A program made the translations under genes and the position numbers. Positions 1-7,845 of a stretch of 64,000 nt of DNA are shown piece after piece (positions within the stretch are counted from its first letter, which is position 1; every line of letters begins with the position of its first letter). The stretch spans positions 1 through 64,000 of the forward strand of contig NZ_AWGE01000024.1 in assembly GCF_000495815.1 (NCBI RefSeq). The letters run 5' to 3'. Below the pieces are notes generated by a model, which ran no database searches, was not told the origin of the DNA, and worked only from the letters and a program-made list of their open reading frames with translations. The DNA is from Asticcacaulis sp. AC466. Its GTDB lineage: Bacteria; Pseudomonadota; Alphaproteobacteria; Caulobacterales; Caulobacteraceae.

Positions 1-1239
1 TTGGGCGGCGACGGGGTCGCGGCGGCCGGCGCCGCCATCTGCGTCACCATAGCGCCTCTCTTAATGGGGATGGCCGCCACCTTCAATACCACCGCCCTCG
101 ATCCCGTGGCGTGGACCTTGATCACACTCTGTCTGGTTCATGCGGCCAGAACCGGTAAAGGCCGTGCGCTGTGGCTATGCGGCCTGATCGCGGGCATTAA
201 TTTGGAAATCAAATATTCGCTGGTCCTGTGGTGCGTCTGCCTGGCCGTGGGATTACTGGCGACGCCGGAACGCAAACTTCTGTTCCGAAAGGACATGTGG
301 ATCGGCATCGCGATTGCGGCCATCATCGCCGTGCCGTCCGTGATCTGGCAGGCCCTGCACGGGTTTCCGTTCCTTGAACTGGCGGCGGCAGCCAAGGCAA
401 AGAACGCCGAAACGCCCCCTGTCGCCTTCCTGCTCAACCAAATCCTGATCATGAGCCCCTTACTGGCGCCGGTCTGGATATCCGGCCTTGTCGGGCCCTT
501 CGTGATCGACCGCCTGCGCGTCATGCGCTTTGTGCCCATCGCCTTTGTCGTGTTTGCGCTCTTCGTCATGGTGAGCCACGGCAAGGACTACTATCTGGGC
601 GCGGCCTACCCCGTCCTGTTCATCATGGGCGCCGTGTCGATCGCCCATTGGATCAAGCCGGTCTGGGGCCGCATCGCCTTGGCCGGGTGGGGTGTCGCGG
701 CCATAGCCTTTTCGGCATGGATATCCCCGCTGGCCCTGCCGGTCCTTACCGTGCCGGAGCTGAAAACCTTTATCGAACACTTCCCCCTAAAGCCGCAACA
801 GCAGGAAAAAAGCTTTGCGGGCACGCTCCTGCCCCAGGTCTTTGCCGACCAGTTGGGCTGGCGCGATTTCACCGATCAGGTCGGAACGGCCTGGAACCAG
901 ATCCCCGCCAGCGAACGCGCCAAAACCGCCATCAAGGTCGATAACTATGGCGAAGCGGCTGCGCTTGATATTTACGGCAAGCCCTACGGTCTGCCACCCA
1001 CACTCAGTGGTCACAACCAGTATTATTTCTGGGGTCTGCGCGGTCAGCATCCGGTCCACCTGCTGGTCGTCCAGAACCATCCGGAGCGGCTATATCCCTA
1101 TTGCCAGAAGACGACCCTCTACCGCACCACCTTCTCACCTGACGCGATGCACAGCGAAAACGGCAAGATCATCGCCTGGTGCCAAGGCCTTAAGGTCGAT
1201 CTGCCAACACTCTGGCCAGAGCTGAAGCATATGGATTAA
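1..1239 (+). CDS. Glycosyltransferase family 39-like membrane protein, 5' end cut by window
   Basis: This is the C-terminal 412 residues of a polytopic inner-membrane protein. About eight hydrophobic segments fill residues 1-260, and a soluble, probably periplasmic, domain follows. A short HGKDYYLG motif near residue 189 is typical of the undecaprenyl-phosphate-sugar transferases grouped as GT39 (ArnT/PMT-like). The family moves a sugar from a lipid carrier onto lipid A, protein or glycan. The acceptor cannot be told here. The catalytic N-terminal loop lies outside the window, so the TTG at base 1 is not a real start. Confidence 0.7.
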   Translation: MGGDGVAAAGAAICVTIAPLLMGMAATFNTTALDPVAWTLITLCLVHAARTGKGRALWLCGLIAGINLEIKYSLVLWCVCLAVGLLATPERKLLFRKDMWIGIAIAAIIAVPSVIWQALHGFPFLELAAAAKAKNAETPPVAFLLNQILIMSPLLAPVWISGLVGPFVIDRLRVMRFVPIAFVVFALFVMVSHGKDYYLGAAYPVLFIMGAVSIAHWIKPVWGRIALAGWGVAAIAFSAWISPLALPVLTVPELKTFIEHFPLKPQQQEKSFAGTLLPQVFADQLGWRDFTDQVGTAWNQIPASERAKTAIKVDNYGEAAALDIYGKPYGLPPTLSGHNQYYFWGLRGQHPVHLLVVQNHPERLYPYCQKTTLYRTTFSPDAMHSENGKIIAWCQGLKVDLPTLWPELKHMD

Positions 1240-1294
1240 ACGCCACTCTGCCGGCGGACGCCCAACCCGCGCGATAAACACCCCTTGCGCGACC

Positions 1295-1315
1295 TGTGTA
1301 TATACAATATACACA
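1295..1315. promoter_or_regulatory. GntR (YtrA-type) operator, perfect inverted repeat
   Basis: Two perfect 8-bp arms (TGTGTATA and TATACACA) flank a 5-bp centre, TACAA. The site ends four bases before the regulator's ATG at 1320. It is the expected size and form of a GntR-family operator, so the downstream operon is probably autoregulated. Confidence 0.7.
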
Positions 1316-1319
1316 CTAT

Positions 1320-1727
1320 ATGACCCAGTCCGGCTTCGACATCAGGTTCGGCCCCGTCTCCCACGCGGCGGACGGCGCGCTTTACGAGCAGATCGTGCTG
1401 GCCGTGAAGCGTGAGGTCGCGGCGGGGCGGCTCAAACCCGGAGAGGCGCTGCCGTCGCTGCGCGTGCTGGCCGGCGACCTGATGGTCAGCCTGATTACCG
1501 TCAAACGGGCCTACGAAGAATTGGAACGCGACGGCGTCATCTACCTGCGTCAGGGGCTGGGCGCCTTTGTGACCGACGCGGGCCTGCGCCAGGTGCGTCA
1601 GGAAAAGGCCGAAGCCGCCATGGCGGCCTTGCGCGCGGCCGTACACTATGCCCGCGCCGCCGACCTGTCGGACACGGATATTCAAGCCCTATTACAGCGG
1701 ATTATTGATCAGGAGGATCAGGCATGA
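1320..1727 (+). CDS. GntR family transcriptional regulator, YtrA subfamily
   Basis: A short regulator of 135 residues. The N-terminal winged helix has the GntR signature (LYEQIVLAVKREVAAGRLKPGEALPS region, then LRVLAGDL and TVKRAYEELERDGV). Only a short helical tail follows, as in the YtrA subfamily, rather than a full ligand domain. Its ATG lies directly behind the palindrome 1295-1315, which leaves little room for a ribosome site. An in-frame GTG at 1296 would start inside the operator, so ATG 1320 is preferred. It overlaps the ABC ATPase start by four bases (ATGA). YtrA-type regulators usually repress the ABC transporter encoded with them. Confidence 0.88.
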   Translation: MTQSGFDIRFGPVSHAADGALYEQIVLAVKREVAAGRLKPGEALPSLRVLAGDLMVSLITVKRAYEELERDGVIYLRQGLGAFVTDAGLRQVRQEKAEAAMAALRAAVHYARAADLSDTDIQALLQRIIDQEDQA

Positions 1728-2611
1728 CCACGACACCGGCGATTGAACTCAGCGACCTGTATTGCACATCCGGCAAATTCGCGTTGGGGCCGATCAACAC
1801 AACCGTTCCCCGTGGCTGCGTACTGGCCTTGATAGGCCCCAATGGTGCGGGCAAAACCACCCTGCTCGACCTCATCATGGGGCTGGGGCGGCCAAACCGA
1901 GGCCATATCCAAATCCTGGGTCTAAGCCAGCCGGTCGATGAGGTCGCCATCAAGGCCAGGGTCGCCTACGTCACTCCGGACCTCAATTTTAACGTCTGGG
2001 GGACGGTCGGCCGCGCCATCGATTTCATTCGCGGCTTCTACCCGGATTGGGACGCCGCGCGCTGCGACCGCCTGCTTAAGGCCTTCGAACTGAAACGCAC
2101 CGACAAGATCAACACCCTGTCGTTTGGCGGGCGTATCAAGCTATCTTTGATTATGGCCTTGTCTCGCGACGCCGATATCCTCCTCCTCGATGAGCCGACC
2201 GTAGGCCTCGACGTCAATGCGCGCCGTGTATTGTTTCATGAGATCCTTGAGATCGTAAAAAACGAGAGCCGCACCGTCGTCATCTCGTCGCATCAGTTGG
2301 ACGACCTTGAGCGGCTGGCGGACCGATGCGCCATTCTGGTCGGTGGGCAATTGATCGCCATGGCGCCCATGGATGGCCTACTGGACCGCTACCGCCAGAT
2401 CGATTGCCTGATCGAAGGCCGCACGCCCACTATCGAAGGCGTCCGCGTGCTCGCGCGCCAAGATAACCGCGTCCGGCTGCTTATCGACCGCAGCCTGTGC
2501 CCCGACGATGCGCTCACGGGCGGGAACCTGCAGGTCGTCGCCGACATACCCATGACGCTCGAAGATTTGTTCGTGGCGCTTGCCTCAGATATGCCAAAGG
2601 TCGCCGCATGA
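1724..2611 (+). CDS. ABC transporter ATP-binding protein
   Basis: A 295-residue cytoplasmic ATPase. It has Walker A (GPNGAGKTT, about residues 38-46), a degenerate signature (LSFGG), Walker B (ILLLDEP) and a switch histidine (SSHQ). The last 80 residues form an accessory domain like those of export-type ATPases. Start and stop overlap both neighbours by four bases, so translation of regulator, ATPase and permease is coupled. The substrate is unknown. YtrA-linked transporters often respond to cell-envelope stress or antimicrobial peptides, but that is inference from the family. Confidence 0.9.
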   Translation: MTTTPAIELSDLYCTSGKFALGPINTTVPRGCVLALIGPNGAGKTTLLDLIMGLGRPNRGHIQILGLSQPVDEVAIKARVAYVTPDLNFNVWGTVGRAIDFIRGFYPDWDAARCDRLLKAFELKRTDKINTLSFGGRIKLSLIMALSRDADILLLDEPTVGLDVNARRVLFHEILEIVKNESRTVVISSHQLDDLERLADRCAILVGGQLIAMAPMDGLLDRYRQIDCLIEGRTPTIEGVRVLARQDNRVRLLIDRSLCPDDALTGGNLQVVADIPMTLEDLFVALASDMPKVAA

Positions 2612-3969
2612 TGTCGCCCAATGTGCGCCGGCTGGTGCTCGATCCCTCCCCCCGGCTTCAACTCGGGATTGGCCTGATACTCTGGGTCATTTCCGGCCTT
2701 ATGGCGGCCCTGTGGATGCACGGAAACGTGTCGCCCAACTTCTTCATGATTTTTATGACCTGGTCCTTCACCTTAGGCGTCACTCAGAAAGCAAGCATTT
2801 GGCGCATCTTGCCGGTGTCGGCAAAGGATTTGGGACAGGCGCAATGGTGGTGTCTGTGGGGGCTGCCGTTCCTGGCCGTCCTTATTACGGTCGGCATTGC
2901 GGCCTCTGTTGCCGCAGGCTTCGGCTGGCTGGGCGTAAGCGGGGCGGACATCTGCGTTTATGCCGGCGCCGAATTGACCCTCATTTTTTTGATGGGCACG
3001 ATCCTGCCAGTACCGCGATTTTTGCGTTCAACCTTCGGACCGTCAGGCACTGTCACCGGCACGATCGTTTTGATCGTGGCCATTTTGAGCCTGGCGTTCC
3101 GCTGGACCGGCGTTGTCGCCTTTTCCACCCTCCGCCCTGAGATATTGGCCGGAACGGCCGTCTCCGTTACCCTGGTCGCGGTGGCTTATGGACTGAGCGC
3201 GCGTATCCCCATTACAGCGCCCAATACCCGGCAACTCAAGCCGCCGAAATCGCAGGCCTCGCCCCCTACGGCCACTGCCAAATCCGCGATCGGCTGGAAC
3301 GCCTTATTTAGGCTCGCCTTAAAAATCGCCTTGACTGTGTTGCGCACCGCGGCGGTAGTCACCATCGCGCTCCTCTTGCTGTCCGCTGTCACACCACTTA
3401 CCAAGACCTTTGACACCCAAGACATACTTCAATACGTCCCACTCGTCGGAACCCTCGCCGCCATCGGATATGTCCCCGCCTTGTCGCAGCGCGTACTCGC
3501 CGGATTGCCGCTCTCTGCCCTGCAACGCACGCTCATGCTGCACCTGATGTCCGTGACTATCCAACTCCCTGTGTTTGGCGCGATGATGATAGTGACGGCG
3601 ATGGCGAATCCTTACGCGGTGAGCGGGACGTGGGTAATCGCCCGGTGCCTTTTTGTCCTGATGGCCGTGTCGTTTGCCGCCGCCATGATTGCCGTGGCGC
3701 TCAGGTTTGGCCAGAAAAACGTCGTTTGGTTTTACGGCCTGGCCGCAATGCCTGGAGCCTTCGGGAACGTCGCGCTGAATAGCCTGGACACCGGGGAGCC
3801 GACCTGGTTGGGGATCGATATGGCCAATGTGCCGGCCATTCTCACCCTGGCTTTCCTGGCGATTTACGGGCTCAGCGTGATCTGGACCTATCTTGAACTG
3901 GCCTTTGGCCGCGCGGCCTATCACTACCAACCCCTGGCGCAGGCGACATGGCGGGGCAGCGGGTCCTAA
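2608..3969 (+). CDS. ABC transporter permease, multi-pass
   Basis: A 453-residue membrane protein with about a dozen hydrophobic segments, including pairs near residues 20-60, 90-140, 165-200, 265-310, 325-400 and 415-445. No signal peptide is seen. The ATG at 2608 overlaps the stop of the ATPase gene (ATGA) and is preferred over an upstream in-frame GTG at 2497 that lies well inside that gene. The product is the natural membrane partner of the ATPase. I do not recognise a named family beyond ABC-2-like exporters. Confidence 0.8.
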   Translation: MMSPNVRRLVLDPSPRLQLGIGLILWVISGLMAALWMHGNVSPNFFMIFMTWSFTLGVTQKASIWRILPVSAKDLGQAQWWCLWGLPFLAVLITVGIAASVAAGFGWLGVSGADICVYAGAELTLIFLMGTILPVPRFLRSTFGPSGTVTGTIVLIVAILSLAFRWTGVVAFSTLRPEILAGTAVSVTLVAVAYGLSARIPITAPNTRQLKPPKSQASPPTATAKSAIGWNALFRLALKIALTVLRTAAVVTIALLLLSAVTPLTKTFDTQDILQYVPLVGTLAAIGYVPALSQRVLAGLPLSALQRTLMLHLMSVTIQLPVFGAMMIVTAMANPYAVSGTWVIARCLFVLMAVSFAAAMIAVALRFGQKNVVWFYGLAAMPGAFGNVALNSLDTGEPTWLGIDMANVPAILTLAFLAIYGLSVIWTYLELAFGRAAYHYQPLAQATWRGSGS

Positions 3970-4121
3970 AGCCCAGACCGCATGAGTCTTCTGTTGAACG
4001 AAGACAATGCCGACTGTCTCGACGCGCCGCGCGATGAGGTGTATTTCAGAATCGGCTTTCCGGGAACAGGCGAATCCGGGTGGGAGGTGCTTCCGCCGGA
4101 TATTGCCGTATCCGGGCCACG

Positions 4122-4148
4122 CTGGCTTGACGGAAAACCGTCATCCAG
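4122..4148. other. Stem-loop downstream of the Y-RNA-like genes
   Basis: CTGG and GACGG pair with CCGTC and CCAG around an AAAA (plus) or TTTT (minus) loop. It lies 70 bases beyond the end of the second tRNA-like RNA in its direction of transcription. No T-tract follows on either strand, so a terminator role is unproven. The rest of 3970-4217 shows no convincing gene; another small hairpin (GGATA/TATCC) lies near 4098-4113. Confidence 0.35.
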
Positions 4149-4217
4149 GGCTCACCTTTTCCCTATGGTGGCAGCGAAGAAACCGAACTCTACACCACGG
4201 AAAACCAATTCTGAGAC

Positions 4218-4334
4218 GGCCAGGGAAAAAACGACAACAGCAGGTTCTGCTCTACCAACTGAGCTACGCGAAGGACCCTTCACGACCGGGTTCGAACCGG
4301 CGGCACGAGGAAGCTGTTGTCTGCGCCACTGGCC
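4218..4334 (-). ncRNA. Y-RNA-like RNA 2: long hairpin capped by a permuted tRNA core
   Basis: Read on the minus strand, the ends pair (GGCCAG at 4329-4334 with CTGGCC at 4218-4223). A 9-bp helix follows (GACAACAGC at 4313-4321 with GCTGTTGTC at 4233-4241), extended by TTC/GAA past a 3-base bulge. The apex has tRNA parts in permuted order. A T arm comes first (4285-4301, loop TTCGAAC). A 7-bp acceptor-like stem follows (CGTGAAG/CTTCGCG), closed by the tetraloop GGTC (4274-4277). Then come UA at positions 8-9 and a D arm (4249-4264, GCTC/GAGC with GG in the loop). The open ends are where the anticodon would be, which is the plan of bacterial Y RNAs (YrlA). No Ro protein gene lies in the window and I see no clear Ro-binding motif. 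The 5' end overlaps the 3' end of RNA 1 by about four bases. Confidence 0.62.
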
Positions 4335-4478
4335 GCAGGTGTCAAAGGGAACAGACGAAAGCGCCTATTCTGTTGCTCTATCCAATTGAGCTACCCGGTT
4401 GCCCGGAGCCGGATTTGAACCGGCAACCCACAGATTATGAGAAGGATTCGCTTTCTACACCACTCTGACACCGCAGCC
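4331..4478 (-). ncRNA. Y-RNA-like RNA 1: long hairpin capped by a permuted tRNA core
   Basis: About 148 nt on the minus strand. Outer helices pair GGCTGC (4473-4478) with GCGGCC (4331-4336), then ten pairs GGTGTCAGAG/CTTTGACACC (4463-4472 with 4338-4347), then GAAAGCG/CGCTTTC (4449-4455 with 4357-4363). The apex has exact tRNA geometry in permuted order. The anticodon-stem 3' strand is TCTGT (4430-4434), followed by a 5-nt variable loop. The T arm is GCCGG/CCGGC with loop TTCAAAT (4408-4424). TCCGG and CCGGG form an acceptor stem closed by a GCAA tetraloop (4399-4402). UA and a D arm (4375-4391) follow. Base 26 is A, and the anticodon-stem 5' strand is ACAGA (4369-4373). ACAGA pairs perfectly with TCTGT. 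It cannot be an ordinary tRNA, because the halves are in reversed order and the acceptor ends are joined. Confidence 0.68.
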
Positions 4479-4490
4479 ATTACGGACAAA

Positions 4491-4579
4491 TGTTGCATAC
4501 CGCAACAACAAATGCGCCCTTTGCGTTCGCACACCCCGGATAGTGTTTCAAATGCAACAATATGCCGGGAGGGCGCATT
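4491..4579. repeat. Two crossed inverted repeats upstream of the Y-RNA-like genes
   Basis: TGTTGCAT (4491-4498) is the reverse complement of ATGCAACA (4552-4559). AATGCGCCC (4511-4519) is the reverse complement of GGGCGCATT (4571-4579). The pairs interleave, so as RNA they could form a pseudoknot or alternative hairpins; as DNA they could be operator halves. They occupy the promoter side of the minus-strand RNAs and the upstream side of the plus-strand cassette at 4804. The remaining 4580-4760 shows no gene. Confidence 0.45.
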
Positions 4580-4764
4580 AGGGTGGAAGTGGGACCGAAA
4601 TGTGCCTTTCAGCTAAATGCCTCGGAAAACCTGACGCATGCTGAGAATTTCTGTTGTGTAGCGAAGACAACACACCCCATCCCACCGCTTGCACGCACCC
4701 CACAATTCATAGTTGCCGTTAACGCAAATCGCAATTAGCTTAACAAACACGACAACTTTAGGGA

Positions 4765-4776
4765 TTCCTATAGGAA
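4765..4776. promoter_or_regulatory. 12-bp palindrome upstream of the protease cassette
   Basis: TTCCTATAGGAA is a perfect palindrome, 27 bases before the first start codon of the three-gene cassette. Its position fits an operator or a promoter element; no regulator gene is adjacent. Confidence 0.35.
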
Positions 4777-4803
4777 GTCGACTTTCAAGCGCTGGGGGCA
4801 GCA

Positions 4804-5526
4804 ATGAACTTCTTCAACTTGGCGATGGAATTACTTTTTTTCGTGAACGCGACATCGAATGTCACGCTCCCCGTCATAAATGTCCCTGCGGCCAATTTTA
4901 ATGAAAAATACTATGACCACAGAGGCATCAGCAACCAAGCGACGTTGGTCGGGTGGCAAAGTGGCGCCCCCTTACTAAAAATAACAAGCGCGACAGTTTT
5001 TGTTGCTGGCATAAAGGACACGGATCAAACGATATGTATTGAGATTGAACACGTTAGTGGAGGCTATTCCGCATCTGCTCGCATCAAAAATCCATATCGA
5101 GGACCATCGATTGAGCTAAAGCTTCCTTCGACTTTTTTCGCCAAGAATAAGAATATAACGCAGGTGGACCTCGCCTTACTTGTTCGCGCCTCGTCGTCTC
5201 CGCGCTGTATGAGCGACAGTGCAATTCTAAGCGCTGGGTGGGAGCCAGTTATTAATTCGCCTTCAACCTCAATGCTCGTGAACTTAGGGTTGGGGAGCGT
5301 GGCGAAAGTGAATATTTCGAACGGCAGTTTAACAGGTTGCCAACCCGTTGACCAAATTGCAAGCGAAGCGAACACGGTGCGTCAGCGTTTCAATACAATT
5401 TGCAAAGTCTCTCAAGCTTCTCCGTGTGTTTCAGAACGCCATTTTGAGCTGGTTGTTGCTTCTGGAGACGGCAGGGACACCCCTCTTAGCGGAACTTTTA
5501 GAACCAGCTGTCCTGCAAAGAGATGA
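4804..5526 (+). CDS. Hypothetical protein, first gene of AT-rich protease cassette
   Basis: A 240-residue protein of no family I recognise. Its first 20 residues are mildly hydrophobic (FFNLAMELLFFV) and may act as a weak signal or anchor. The rest is rich in beta-forming Val/Ile/Thr and has several Cys (near residues 79, 142, 178, 202, 210 and 234), consistent with an exported, disulphide-bonded protein. A GGGGG run precedes the ATG. The stop overlaps the next start (ATGA). Base composition is clearly more AT-rich than the flanks, which suggests transfer. Confidence 0.7.
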   Translation: MNFFNLAMELLFFVNATSNVTLPVINVPAANFNEKYYDHRGISNQATLVGWQSGAPLLKITSATVFVAGIKDTDQTICIEIEHVSGGYSASARIKNPYRGPSIELKLPSTFFAKNKNITQVDLALLVRASSSPRCMSDSAILSAGWEPVINSPSTSMLVNLGLGSVAKVNISNGSLTGCQPVDQIASEANTVRQRFNTICKVSQASPCVSERHFELVVASGDGRDTPLSGTFRTSCPAKR

Positions 5527-6506
5527 GCGACAAGCACCTGTCATTGACGCAGTTGTTGCACCTGCTTAAAAAGATTGGTGCATGGCTAACCTCTGTCGCG
5601 GCCCTGCCGCTGCGACTGCCGCAGTTCGTCGAAGCCTCAATTGTTCGGGTGAACTCCCGAACCATCCTCTGGACTACTTTAGCTATAAACCTAACAGTCG
5701 TACTGGCCGCTGGTTGGATCGTTTTTTCTCCGGTCGACAATGCTTTATTTTCTGTAGACGCGCTAACGGAAGCGTTGTCCATAGACGTTCCGGTCGGCAC
5801 CATAATTCCGCAAAGCATTGCGATCCTTCAACGTACCGACGTTGTACACTGTAGTCGCTCTGTGGAGTTGTTCTCGCCCACAGAAACACCGCTAAGATTA
5901 GAGTTCACGATAGGTGAGAAAGAGCCCTCACTTACTGTCCGAAATTTGGCAAAAAATGGCGCCCCATTCGCGCGAGGGACCTGCAAATCGACGGCCGATG
6001 AAGAAAGAGACTTTATCGTATCAAATCCATTTTCAGGGTGGTCACATCAGTCCGTCGTATTGGACGGTAAGATTCAACTAGGGCAACAGGCGGGCGTGCC
6101 AGATGAACTACTTCAATCTGGCTCAATTATTACGCGGACTAAGTCATTTCCCATTCCAATCGATACAATTAGTGAGACGTCCGCATTGATGTTGGGGGAT
6201 GAGGTACATTTCCTGAAAGATGATCAGGGACAAGAAGCAAACGCCAAGCTTTTGCTGCGACTTGATACTGAGCGCCGCGCTTTTCATGTCGTCGTTCATA
6301 CTGTTGCGGCAAGGGCGTCAGTTGCCCGAAGTGGACTTACCGAAAATATTGATCTGGCGGTAGCACCGTCTCTATGGGCCCGCCTTAGAGCGCAATCACA
6401 ATGGGCTATATTTGCATTAACGGGTGCACTTCTTCTGAACGTAATTGGTGCCATAAGGCATTTTTCCGAAACTCACAAGACAACAAAAAGTGGAGAACAA
6501 AATTGA
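5523..6506 (+). CDS. Hypothetical two-pass membrane protein, second gene of protease cassette
   Basis: A 327-residue protein with two clear membrane segments, about residues 48-70 (TLAINLTVVLAAGWIVF) and 298-314 (WAIFALTGALLLNVIGAI). Between them lies a 225-residue domain with two Cys (near 110 and 154), so it is probably periplasmic. The short N- and C-terminal tails would then be cytoplasmic. Four-base overlaps link it to both neighbours (ATGA before, TTGA after). I do not recognise a family. It could anchor or present the exported protease encoded next. Confidence 0.72.
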   Translation: MSDKHLSLTQLLHLLKKIGAWLTSVAALPLRLPQFVEASIVRVNSRTILWTTLAINLTVVLAAGWIVFSPVDNALFSVDALTEALSIDVPVGTIIPQSIAILQRTDVVHCSRSVELFSPTETPLRLEFTIGEKEPSLTVRNLAKNGAPFARGTCKSTADEERDFIVSNPFSGWSHQSVVLDGKIQLGQQAGVPDELLQSGSIITRTKSFPIPIDTISETSALMLGDEVHFLKDDQGQEANAKLLLRLDTERRAFHVVVHTVAARASVARSGLTENIDLAVAPSLWARLRAQSQWAIFALTGALLLNVIGAIRHFSETHKTTKSGEQN

Positions 6507-7822
6507 AGCGTAATCTTTACTTGAAAGCAACTATGTCGATTAGCGCTTCGCTATTTTTGGCGCCTTGCTCTTTCGCCGGCTCGATAGATCCAGTATATAT
6601 ACGCACCGATTTTGGTGCACAGGGAAATGGAGCCAGGTTCCTTGTAGGCGACGAGTGTATTCTTGTCACTGCGGCCCATGTCGTCTCCGGTACTTCCCAA
6701 CCTTTCGTGCGTCCTATGCGCTCTATTGAAGACAGAGCTCAGATGACGAAGCATGACACAACACTTGACGTCGGTATTGGCGTACAGAAGAATTTGAAAA
6801 GTAAAACATGTGCGCCGCTCCCGAGCAGCGAGACAATTCAAAATGCCCTCTTCGCAAGTCAGCGAGAAGTTTGGTATGTCGATTCAAATGGGGATGGCTT
6901 ACCTTTCAAGGTCGATTTGATTAAATCTACTGACAAGTACATCCAACTGCAAATCATCCCTAACCCATTAAATCCCTCCGCACCAAAATCTTTCATTGCG
7001 GGTATGAGTGGTGCGTTAGTCGTTTTTAACGGCACCCCCGTGGCAATTCTGCAAAGTTCAGATGTTGATAGCCCAACTACCAATGCCTTGCGGCTGGATT
7101 TTATACGCAACCAGTATGCATCGATTTTTTTGGTTGTAGCGCCGTCCCGCACAGTTGCGCCCCCCTATTCCACTGATCAGCTTCCTGAAGAATACAAGAC
7201 AATAGTACTAAATGCGCGTAAGACCAAGCAAAAGGTAATCGATGTTGAGACGATCGCATTTGATGTAAAACGAAAAGCTGAGGATGCTTCGTCCATCGCA
7301 TTGCAGTACCCTAAAGGCCAGGTTGTCAAGGGGTACGCAAATTTTGACGCTGAGAACAATTCCAACTTTTATTCTGGGGAAGTATACCAGGTTGGGGTTG
7401 CTTATGGTTCGCAAGGTTATGGCGTATCTGAGGTCCGTTCGGGTGACGCCATCGGCGATAAATTTTACTGCCGTTATGAAAGAGATAAAGGGTGCGTGGG
7501 CTATGGTTTCCTCTCCTACCAAGTAAACCCTGACAATGAAGTGTCTCAGTTTAAATCTTGGGCAGGCGGTTTTTCCAATGGTCGGCACGGGTACGGCCAT
7601 GAGGTTTGGAAGTCACCTGCGGGCGCCGAAGCCTGGATAAACGATCAAGATATTGCAACCCCCGGCGTCTGGAAAGAGGCTGATGGTCGACTCTATGAGG
7701 GGATGTTGCTGCACGGATGGGAGGGTAAAGGTGTGCTGTGGGACAAAGAGGGTAACATCTTGTTTGTAGGAGAGTTTTCTAAGGGCAAAATTGTCAAGGA
7801 TGAGACGGATAGAATCAGATAA
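6503..7822 (+). CDS. Exported trypsin-like serine protease with C-terminal MORN-like repeats
   Basis: 439 residues from a TTG that overlaps the upstream stop and has a GGAG ribosome site. An in-frame start at 6401 would lie deep inside the previous gene. Residues 1-25 are a signal peptide (KRNLYLK, hydrophobic core, SFA/GS). Residues 35-190 look like a trypsin-fold peptidase: His59 in TAAHV, Asp89 in TLDVG and Ser169 in GMSGA form the likely triad. Residues about 275-439 carry repeated YSGEVY, GYG, YEGML, GKG and FVGEF units that resemble MORN repeats, which often bind lipids or partners. The protease should act in the periplasm on an unknown substrate. AT-rich codon use sets it apart from the region. 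Confidence 0.75.
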   Translation: MKRNLYLKATMSISASLFLAPCSFAGSIDPVYIRTDFGAQGNGARFLVGDECILVTAAHVVSGTSQPFVRPMRSIEDRAQMTKHDTTLDVGIGVQKNLKSKTCAPLPSSETIQNALFASQREVWYVDSNGDGLPFKVDLIKSTDKYIQLQIIPNPLNPSAPKSFIAGMSGALVVFNGTPVAILQSSDVDSPTTNALRLDFIRNQYASIFLVVAPSRTVAPPYSTDQLPEEYKTIVLNARKTKQKVIDVETIAFDVKRKAEDASSIALQYPKGQVVKGYANFDAENNSNFYSGEVYQVGVAYGSQGYGVSEVRSGDAIGDKFYCRYERDKGCVGYGFLSYQVNPDNEVSQFKSWAGGFSNGRHGYGHEVWKSPAGAEAWINDQDIATPGVWKEADGRLYEGMLLHGWEGKGVLWDKEGNILFVGEFSKGKIVKDETDRIR

Positions 7823-7845
7823 ATTCGTGTTTTAGCTATTTATCT
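7817..7845. terminator. AT-rich inverted repeat at the end of the protease cassette
   Basis: AGATAAAT and ATTTATCT (8-bp perfect arms) flank a 13-base loop and overlap the stop codon at 7820-7822. It may end transcription of the cassette, but the stem is weak and no strong T-tract follows. Confidence 0.3.

Noticed and set aside
4249-4424. Ordinary tRNA genes or a decayed tRNA array
   Set aside because: T arms precede D arms, the acceptor strands are joined by four-base loops, and the anticodon strands pair only in the permuted order. A normal cloverleaf cannot be drawn from either neighbouring half.
3982-4468. Open frames on the plus strand across the tRNA-like region
   Set aside because: They run antisense through the structured RNAs, have no ribosome site or recognisable protein pattern, and the RNA pairing explains the sequence better.
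4218-4478. Two-piece (permuted) tmRNA of alphaproteobacteria
   Set aside because: No tag-coding frame or CCA-type acceptor end is seen, and complete D arms and anticodon-stem strands are present, which tmRNA lacks.
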